Origin: Lepidodermella squamata
Taxonomy: Eukaryota; Gastrotricha
Direction: 5' to 3'
NCBI GenBank assembly: GCA_047495785.1
Contig: JBLDXI010000024.1
Location: 3,100,001 to 3,164,000 of the forward strand
DNA length: 64,000 bases
The notes below the pieces were generated by a model. That model did not search any database. It worked only from the letters and a program-made list of their open reading frames with translations, and had not been told where the DNA came from. Positions 56,365 to 64,000 of the stretch are shown piece after piece. How positions within the stretch are numbered: position 1 is the first letter of the stretch; every line of letters begins with the position of its first letter. The translations under genes were made by a program, and so were the position numbers.

Positions 56365-58224
56365 ATGGAGACGAATGTCAACAGCTTTCAGCGTGCATGC
56401 GAGGGAAATCTCAGTGATTACGAGCACTTAGCTACACTCAGTAAAGGATCTTTTGCGGAAGTGCAACTTTTCGAGGTTAAACGGCCTGTTGTCGTTAAGA
56501 AACTCTCGCTGGACCATAAAACTTTCGCAGACCCCAGTAGAGTGTTGAAAATCGCCGAAACTGAGGTAAAATATCGAATACTTTTATAAAAATCCTACTT
56601 TATTAATTATCAAGGCAAAACTCTTAGTCACCCTATCACACCCAAATGTTGTCAGAATTTACCATGCTTGGCTCGACTCGAGACGAATCTTCCTTGAAAT
56701 GGAGTTTTGCAAGGGAGGATCACTGCAAAAACTCATCGACCAATATCGCAATTTGAACCATCGATTTAAGGCGGTGGAAATCAAGCGATGGCTAACTCAA
56801 ATTGCTGTAGGATTGAGCTACCTTCACGACCTTCGATTCGTGCACAGAGATCTGAAATGCGAAAATATCCTCTTCACGGCTGATTTTTCAAGTGTGAAGA
56901 TTGGAGGCTTCGGGGCTAGTAAGCTCTACGACCGGAGCATCGCAACCGTTATGGCCTTGGACCTTACTACAGTGGCCCATCTCGCCCCTGAGATGTTCCT
57001 CGGCCTACCGTCCCAGAAAAATAGCCCTAAGGTGGATGTTTGGGCTTTGGGAGTTATAGCTTATGAGATGATCTTCCTAGAACCGCCTTACAATCCGTTA
57101 CAAATCAACGAACTCCTAAAAATGTACCAAAACAATGAGTAAGTCCTTCAACTTTCTTGTTATATTAGCATCACTTCTTTTCATAGACTTAAACCAGAGA
57201 GGATTCACGAGATTGACAAATTAGTTTCTCCCTACCTGAGGCTGCTAATCGAGCATAAGCTGCTAGTTGTTGATTCTCAAAAACGGGCTGATATAGACCA
57301 GATATTAATGGATATGTATCTGGCAGATGAGGCGAAACGACTTCAGTACGAACAGGACAATTACTTACATGAGCAGGTCAAAAAGTTGAAAAGCGAGAAT
57401 CCATCTCAACAACATCTGGAGCGCCACGAGGCGACAATTCAACTTCTGAAGGAAAAAGTGACGAAACTGCAGAATGAGCTGAACAATCAACAAATTCGTT
57501 TCATCAGAGTAAGGTCTATAAAGTAATGTCCACTTACACCTTCATTTCATTTTGTTAGGAGTCTGAAACCGCTCAGCATACGATTCGAGAGCTAACCCAT
57601 GATCTTAAAGATGCAGAGGCCGTTGAGAACAAGTCGGTTTTTGAAGGAATAAGAGAACAGGTTTTGATTCAAAATTTCTTCTTACACCCTCGCTATGTTA
57701 GTTTCATCATTCAGTTATCTCAGTTGCATGTTGTATCAACCCCTTCACCTGAAGCAGCTGCCAAAACCAAGGCAGTGAACATTTTTTTAAGAATTCCAAT
57801 TTTTAAGCTGGATTTTTTTCAGGATTTATTTTACGCAGCTGAAAGGGGAGATGTCGATACTGTTCGAATGATCCTCAGTACTTCAATTTTGGACGTCAGT
57901 ATCGAGGCTAAGGATCTCAGCGGGCCAGGTGCTGGGAAGACCGCTCTAATGTGGGCAGCCCAATCCGGCCATACCAACGTATGTTTGTCACTACTCAGCG
58001 AATTTGGAGCTAACGTGTCCGAACGAGCTCATCGTGGCTGGACTGCTTTGATGTACGCCGCCTACTTCGGCCACCCCGACGTTATTCAACTGCTACTCGA
58101 CTTTGACGCTCAGATCAGTGACGAAAATGACCGGGGTGAAAATGCCCTTTCAATCGCTAGAGATCGCAAAAATGCAGAAGCGGCAGACATTTTGCTTAGA
58201 GCTGCATCGAATGGTAAAAAATAG
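56365..58224 (+). CDS. Kinase-ankyrin protein 1, probable pseudokinase
   Basis: Six exons: 56365..56565, 56615..57138, 57187..57508, 57559..57660, 57715..57774, 57823..58224; 536 residues. The start is the first ATG in frame; an upstream exon is possible. Order: NEK-like kinase domain, coiled coil (ADEAKRLQYEQDNYLHEQVK... and LKEKVTKLQNELNNQ), then about three ankyrin repeats (GKTALMWAAQSGHTNVCLSL, GWTALMYAAYFGHPDVIQLL). HRDLKCEN and the beta-3 VVKK lysine are present. The DFG motif reads GFG (codon GGC at 56906-56908), so the magnesium-binding Asp is missing, and the glycine loop is SKGSF. It is therefore probably catalytically weak or dead. The 54- and 48-base introns before the ankyrin part are multiples of three with no stop, so retained-intron forms would also be in frame. 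Confidence 0.78.
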
Positions 58225-58663
58225 CGAGGTTTTCTTACAATAAAATGCATTGTAATTGTACTCTTTGAACTGTTAACCCCTGATTTATCATCCTCCTGGA
58301 TCCTCGCTCGCATCCAGAGTTTTTTGCTGATAAGCAATATGTGTATGAAGCCACTATATCAGAGCCTACAGCTATGGAAACGTCGTTTTTTCTATTAGCG
58401 TTTTTTTGTCTGCAGCGCTGCAGCCAGATAGGCAAAAAACTGCTCTCGCAGTATAAACAGAATTCAGTACATTCAGATCAATGGTCGATATATACGTATA
58501 GTATATGTGTGTGTACTATGCGCGCGCAGTAATTCTATACACGCTATCGACCCATCGTTTTTTGGCTTTAACACAAAGCTGAGACTTTTCTCATGCTTTT
58601 TTAGCTGAATTTTCGAAGTTGGTCGACCGCAAAATGGATGAATGGGATATACACTGAAATTGG
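58225..58663. other. Intergenic between the two kinase-ankyrin genes
   Basis: It holds a poly(A) signal near 58240. A tiny upstream open frame (58634-58657) precedes the kinase-2 start in the same frame. No other exon seen. Confidence 0.4.
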
Positions 58664-60269
58664 ATGGCGATTTCTTCGGAGAAGGCTGGTGCTGACCTCA
58701 AAGTGATCAGATCCTTAGGTCGAGGAGCATTCGCCGAGGCTTTACTCTGTTCAAAAAATCAAAATATCTTCGTTCTTAAAAAAATATCGCTCCCATCACT
58801 GACTAGCGATGGCAAACAGTCGAAAGGCAGGCGGCAACAAATTGAAAATGAAGTCACTCTGCATTCATCAATCATCCATCCTAATGTCGTGAGAGCGTTC
58901 GATCATTGGGAAGGTTTGCTTTCCGAAATTCTGACAGGGGCGAAATTTGAATTTCAATCCATAGAGCATCATTTGGTGGTTATTCAATTGGAGTATTGCG
59001 ACGGTGGCTCCTTGCGAGAATTAATCGAGGAGCGTAGCCAAGATCACACAGCCAAATGCCAATTCCCTATTCAGGAGGTGAGGGAATATCAGCTAAATTG
59101 AAAGCTATAGATTTGGAATGTATTACAGGTTAGGAAATACATGTACCAAATAGGGCAAGGTCTGGCTCAACTTCACGATCTAGGCATTGTTCACCACGAT
59201 TTGAAGCCCGATGTAAGTCTGCGTCGATCACTCTGTCATATTTTTAATCATACTTTCGAATCTCTCCAGAACATTCTTCTTACTGGAGAAGACAAAGTTG
59301 CGAAAATTTGCGACTTTGGATTGGCTAGGTCTATTAAGGCAGGAATAAAAGAAGACGACGTTACTCCTGAGATTGCTGGGACCATAGCCTATTTGGCACC
59401 TGAGTGCCTTCCCGCAGACAAATCTCGAGCAAATGACACGAAAGTTGACATTTGGTCGTATGGTATTATGGCTTTTGAGCTCGCAACACTCGAATTACCG
59501 TACTCTATGGATTACTTTGCGAAAAACGCCTTGCAAGAGCTGAAAGCTAAGCAATCATCCGAAAATTGGAAGCCTACAAAACTTGCCCATGCTGGTTTGA
59601 GAAAACTCATCGCGAAACGGCTGTTGGTCGTTAATCCGGATGGGAGATCAACCACGCGTGAACTACTTGAAAGAGACCCTTTCTTCATCAGCGAAAGCAT
59701 GTCAAAAAGCAAAGATAAGGTGAGTTTTCATATTCCTTGTTATGTCCTTATTCAGGAAGAGATTTTAGGAAAATTCAAGTGAAGCAACAATGCTCAAAGA
59801 ATCTAACTGTGATATAAGATCCAGTTCGGCGAAAAAAGTGAAGAAACAAAGGCAGATGTCGACCTCCGAGCAAACCCAAGCCGAGAAGGTGAACATAATG
59901 TCACCCCTAACTATTAGCTTCTAATCTTCTTCTAATTCTTATTCTCAACAGTATTTTCTAGCGGCTGCTCAGGGCGATTTAGCCATCGTACGTGGTATTT
60001 TGAGGCGAAAACTTGTCGATGTTGACTCGAAGAACGAAGATGGCCTCACTGCCCTAATGCTTGCCGCTAAGAATGGCCATGCTAGTATAGCCCGGTTGCT
60101 GTTGAAAAGCTTTCAAGCCAATGTCGATGAGATTACCGATGACAAAGAACAATCTTCAGCTTTGACTTTCGCAGTGAAGAATGGGCACGCCGATGTTGCT
60201 GCACTTTTAATTGAGGAATTCGGCGCTGCTGAATCTGAATTATCTGCTTTGAAAAGCATTGAAAAGTAA
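58664..60269 (+). CDS. Kinase-ankyrin protein 2, NEK-like
   Basis: Six exons: 58664..58913, 58965..59077, 59129..59212, 59270..59719, 59769..59888, 59952..60269; 444 residues. The kinase domain runs from residue 10 to about 290: glycine loop LGRGAFAE, beta-3 lysine in FVLKKI, EYCDGGSL hinge, catalytic loop VHHDLKPDN (HHD instead of HRD), DFG intact (CDFGLAR), APE (YLAPE) and VDIWSYG. A basic low-complexity linker and two to three ankyrin repeats (GLTALMLAAKNGHASIARLL, SSALTFAVKNGHADVAALL) follow. Unlike kinase 1, all catalytic residues except the HRD arginine are present, so activity is likely. The intron at 58914-58964 is 51 bases, in frame and stop-free, so intron retention would insert 17 residues. 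The gene sits in tandem 440 bases after kinase 1. Confidence 0.8.
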
Positions 60270-60467
60270 AATCATCGGTGATGACAAACAAGTTATTTCG
60301 GTGTTGTTTTCATTCTGAACCAGAAAATTGTGAAACCCAGCTTTCAAGAAGTCATCCCTCAATGTCGGGGCGGGGGTATTTTTAAAGGCACTAATACCTT
60401 ATGACTGGAAAGCAAACTTGGAAATGTTCAAGTGCGTAATTCTACCGTGCTAATATTAACTAGCCTA

Positions 60468-60547
60468 TATCAAATTTACAGTCTGAAATATTTTTTCTGT
60501 CGGCTCTTCACATATACTCATATCGAAATTTCAAACATAACGCTATA
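60468..60547 (+). promoter_or_regulatory. Upstream block conserved between GPCR-5 and GPCR-1
   Basis: TATATCAAATTTACAG, CTGAAAT, TCATATCGAAATTTCAA and CTATAATG recur in the same order upstream of GPCR-1 (minus strand, 25459-25540). The two receptors were duplicated with their proximal promoter. Confidence 0.6.
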
Positions 60548-63010
60548 ATGATCATCCTGCAATTTACTTTAGCTTCACTGTTGTGCCTTTCACTTTCTAC
60601 GGCTAAGAAAAAGTACCAAATCTCCATTCTATCTCTGATTGGTAGAACAGGGAATGAGCCAAGAGACGGTCGCGTTTGTCAACTGGCTCAGCAGTTTGTC
60701 TTCGATCAAATCAACAACAGGAGCGATATTTTGGCTGACTATCATCTCGAGGGGGATTTCCAAGACGAAGGTCCAGCTAGTTATTTCGCCTTGAGAAATG
60801 CTGCGACCTATTTTCGCAGATTCGAAAACCAATCTGGCTCTATCATTCCGTCACCAATCGTTTTGGGCACATCCTTCACTCCTGGGTGCAAAGCTCTAGG
60901 ATCTTCTATTCAGTACTTTGATCGTGTGTTAATAACAGCAGCTTGCATCGGGCCGATTTATACCGAAAACCGGCGTGTATTCCCCAACCTCTACCGAACC
61001 CGCCAATCAGCCGAGATGAACACCTATAGCCATATAGCTTTCATGCGAAAAGTCGGTAATTGGTCGAAAATTGGTATCTATGCGAACTCGGCAAATTCTT
61101 TCAACGTTGATTTAGCTCTTCATCTTCTGAACGCGGTAAGAAATCATGAAATCGTGGTTACATACTTTGACATCGCCCCGGGCTACCCAGATTATGTTGC
61201 CGATGCTATGTTGTCTAGTGAAACGAGGATTTTTGCCATTCAAATCGCGGAAATGCCGGTATACGTCAGCTTTCTCTGCATGACTTTCTTGAAAGGCCTT
61301 ACTGGTCCTAGATACTTATTTGTGTTACCTTCGAGCTTGACTATAGACCCAAAATCATTACCTGCAAACATATCCATAGGAGACAATCAATTTTGTACAA
61401 AATCCCAGCTTTTTGAACAGCTGAAGTTCTGCCTGTTCGCTGGAGTCACCGGATCGGCGTTCGAAAATTATGGGAAAGTAACCTTGTTTGAATACGACAA
61501 ACCCAAATTTGAGGCTAAATTTCTCTTGTACTCGAAAATCAGCAATGGTTTCGATTTCGAGGACCGACATCATTGCCATGACAGGGCTCTGCAGTCAGCT
61601 TTGATCCTAGACAGGTCAGAACAGATTTTAAAGAACGATTTCAATATGTCTTTGCTGGACTTTCAAAACAACCCTGCGTTCGTCTTGGATGTGGTCAATA
61701 GCACAGTTTCAAAGATATCCTTTGTCGGATTAAGAAGTGGTCTGCGACAGTACTCGAAACGATTGGAAATCGAAGATGAGGCCGTTTCCTACCTGTCATA
61801 CCAAGAGGAGGATGGATTGAAACTCCGCTACAAAGCTTTCAGGCCGGAAAACTCAAGTTTCGACAACCCTGACTCGTATTCTTATATCAAAGTCTCGGAG
61901 ATGAAATGGATGACATGGAATAAGCTGCCACCTCTTGACTCGGTCAGATACAGGGTAACTATTGAAAACTCACCCAACGGAACGACTTTAACCGTCCTTA
62001 TCATCTCATCTATCCTGGTTGTCTTCAAAGTAGTTGGTTCAGCAGTCAGTTGGTACCTCTATATCACATCGAGAAATTCAAATTTGATAAGCGGTACATA
62101 CGAATTGATAATAATCAAGATTGTAGCGATGATTGGAACAATTTTCCTCGATATCTCAGCGGTTCTTTTTGCGATGGATATCGAAAGGAACTTTGGCTTG
62201 AACTTCATCTGTTCTATACGGATTTTCCTTCTCGTATCCGGCCTGTCTTTAATCCACGCAACGATTGTGGCTAGGTCTTACGCAATGAGAATTTACATGT
62301 ACAGATGCAGGCCTGACTTATTTGCCCCGTCACTAAGGGCTAGCACTGTTTCATTTCACAACAGAAGGACGACAAGGGTTGCACCGGGTTACAGAGTTAC
62401 TTTGGAGAGGTTTACATGGTGGCGATTGTCGAAAGGCCCGACCACAGTGACCATAAGCTTGACAACAGACGAGCCGCTGCCAGTTTTCAACTACTACCGG
62501 TCAATATTGAAGTTCATCGCTGGCTTCATAGTTGTGAACTTGATCTGCCTTTTTTTCATCTTCACGCCGCCTGTTGGACCTGGCTACCCCACCATTCAAT
62601 TGAAAAAGGCATTCCCGGAACCGACATATGATCCTGACCTTGATGAATATATCGACCTGCACTACGTTTCTTGTACGACAAGCAGTGCAAGCAATGTTGA
62701 TACCGGATACGGCGTGTTATTCGCCATTCACCTTCTCATGCTGTTCTACGCCTGCTTTCGCGCCTATGAAATGCGCAATGTTGATAGCAATGCGCATGAC
62801 GCGGTGCTGAAGGACGTGCCCTTCTATCGGGTGGCTAGTTGGAACGCAGCAACTCTGCTCGCCGCCTACGTCTGCGTGCTTCTTGTCCTGGGTTCGCGGC
62901 CCCCTTATTTCGAGAGCTTGTTCATCGTCGCTGCTTTACTTCTTGAATCAATAACTGCCTTCCTCACAACGATCGCTTTTCCTAACTTGGCACAACTGAA
63001 ACTAATTTGA
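60548..63010 (+). CDS. GPCR-5, class C (GABA-B-like) receptor
   Basis: An intronless frame of 820 residues, starting MIILQFTLASLLCLSLSTA (signal peptide). It has a Venus-flytrap domain (KYQISILSLIGRTGNEPRDG, CKALGSSIQYFDRVLITAAC) and a seven-helix domain (TVLIISSILVVFKVVGSAVS to LLLESITAFLTTIAFPNL). The long cytoplasmic segment between helices 3 and 4 (HNRRTTRVAPGYRVTLERFT) is almost unchanged from GPCR-1. By eye, identity to GPCR-1 is higher in the helical half than in the binding domain. It lies in inverted orientation 35 kb away from its sister. It is a plasma-membrane receptor presumed to couple to G proteins; the ligand is unknown. Confidence 0.88.
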   Translation: MIILQFTLASLLCLSLSTAKKKYQISILSLIGRTGNEPRDGRVCQLAQQFVFDQINNRSDILADYHLEGDFQDEGPASYFALRNAATYFRRFENQSGSIIPSPIVLGTSFTPGCKALGSSIQYFDRVLITAACIGPIYTENRRVFPNLYRTRQSAEMNTYSHIAFMRKVGNWSKIGIYANSANSFNVDLALHLLNAVRNHEIVVTYFDIAPGYPDYVADAMLSSETRIFAIQIAEMPVYVSFLCMTFLKGLTGPRYLFVLPSSLTIDPKSLPANISIGDNQFCTKSQLFEQLKFCLFAGVTGSAFENYGKVTLFEYDKPKFEAKFLLYSKISNGFDFEDRHHCHDRALQSALILDRSEQILKNDFNMSLLDFQNNPAFVLDVVNSTVSKISFVGLRSGLRQYSKRLEIEDEAVSYLSYQEEDGLKLRYKAFRPENSSFDNPDSYSYIKVSEMKWMTWNKLPPLDSVRYRVTIENSPNGTTLTVLIISSILVVFKVVGSAVSWYLYITSRNSNLISGTYELIIIKIVAMIGTIFLDISAVLFAMDIERNFGLNFICSIRIFLLVSGLSLIHATIVARSYAMRIYMYRCRPDLFAPSLRASTVSFHNRRTTRVAPGYRVTLERFTWWRLSKGPTTVTISLTTDEPLPVFNYYRSILKFIAGFIVVNLICLFFIFTPPVGPGYPTIQLKKAFPEPTYDPDLDEYIDLHYVSCTTSSASNVDTGYGVLFAIHLLMLFYACFRAYEMRNVDSNAHDAVLKDVPFYRVASWNAATLLAAYVCVLLVLGSRPPYFESLFIVAALLLESITAFLTTIAFPNLAQLKLI

Positions 63011-64000
63011 CACTAAACAAATCAACTAATTCTCGGTTCAAAACTAAAATTGTTCACTGATCATTTTTGTTTTTAGGAAACCTTGCCCTGTTGTATCGCG
63101 TAATTATGATGTAGCCACGTATTACGAATATTAAAAATGTTGACATCCACCACAGATGACTCGCTAGCTCGAATCTGAACTATAACATGCTCATTGCTCA
63201 TATAAAATTTCTTTTTCGATGCTCAGGTAGGCACAATATGCACCACCAACACAATTAATAGAATCCTCGAACTGGAGTTTTCTGAATATTTCCCCTGGAT
63301 TTTTGAAATAACATAATTTTTTTAAATAATTTTGAATAATTTTTGAATAATAATCTGGATGGGTGACCCGGAAAGCGAAGACAACGAGAAAGCGTAAAGC
63401 AAGCCTTGCCATATGATATTTCGAAGCTATAAATGAATGGCGGTATCACAAATCGTTCACCATTAGGCATTAGGCATTTCCAACTTGTTATCTATATGTT
63501 ATCTGATTTTATCTTTCGATGAATTGAGGGTTGTGTAAGACATCCACCCAAGGACATGCATTCGACCCTAAAAATATCCGAGTACGTGATTCCAAATTGT
63601 GGTCTGGTGCTTCAAATACGTGCAATTGCTTTTTCATCAAATCACGATCTTCATGCTAATCAATTTCTGCCTACTCATCATCATCTTCAATAAAATGATG
63701 AACGTCTGATCTGAACCTTTCAAGAGAATGAAAAAACTCAGTCTCTAATTGAAAAGTCATTAAAACGGACTTAAATACTGATCCAGAGGTGATGTTATGT
63801 TGAAAGGAAGGTTTCTAGTTACACATACACGTTTGATGAAATACAACCTAAAATATAAAAGGTAGCGAGATGTAAATTCCTTGGCATTTCCGATGGTATC
63901 AGTCATCAATCGCATGATACAGCGAGTGGGAAAACAAAAGGGTGGTCGCGGTGATCGTTCCCTAGCCTGAAGGAGGATCTTCAGGGAGGCGAATCTTCGG
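63011..64000. other. Intergenic, window end
   Basis: No exon supported. An AT-rich patch at 63305-63355 has short AATTTTTGAATAA repeats. Open frames on the minus strand here (63191-63470) show no recognisable motif. Confidence 0.4.

Noticed and set aside
1-64000. tRNA, rRNA, CRISPR or bacterial operon signals
   Set aside because: I looked for B-box-like GGTTCRANNCC strings, regular short repeats with spacers and Shine-Dalgarno-led gene strings; none was convincing and the gene structure is eukaryotic.

Overview
This is animal (metazoan) nuclear DNA, not microbial. Protein-coding genes are split by short introns, mostly 45-100 bases, with GT...TTTTCAG boundaries. The gene content is typical of an invertebrate nervous system. 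The best guess is a nematode: T-rich 3' splice sites, UNC-38/UNC-63-like acetylcholine receptor subunits, a secreted CCxxHDxCYD phospholipase-like family of the kind I associate with nematodes, and a nuclear receptor with NR1-type zinc fingers. A tardigrade or other ecdysozoan is not excluded. An AIG1-type GTPase at 18.7-19.9 kb would be unusual for a nematode.

Layout. 0.4-3.0 kb: three tandem minus-strand secreted phospholipase-A2-like genes, the middle one with a damaged splice acceptor. 3.6-4.1 kb: the orphan last exon of an ankyrin gene. 4.8-54.2 kb: eight plus-strand nicotinic acetylcholine receptor (nAChR) alpha-type subunit genes, called nAChR-1 to -8 here. I could join all eight into full-length reading frames with the same exon plan, including an 11-base microexon that encodes PFDE. 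Between them lie four class C (GABA-B-like) receptor genes (GPCR-1 and -2 on minus, GPCR-3 and -4 on plus), one AIG1-like GTPase, a small secreted protein gene and its broken duplicate, and several inverted-repeat transposon remnants. 54.4-55.8 kb: a minus-strand nuclear receptor. 56.4-60.3 kb: two protein kinase-ankyrin genes, the first a likely pseudokinase. 60.5-63.0 kb: GPCR-5, a close inverted copy of GPCR-1.

How the genes fit together. The window is a receptor array: expanded ligand-gated cation channel subunits interleaved with expanded Venus-flytrap GPCRs. All eight channel subunits carry the paired cysteines of acetylcholine-binding subunits and all have valine instead of leucine at the 9' gate position of M2. 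That looks like a coherent lineage-specific receptor set (chemosensory or modulatory) rather than the standard neuromuscular set. This reading is an inference. Coordinates for spliced genes come from manual joining of splice sites and paralogue comparison, without transcript evidence.
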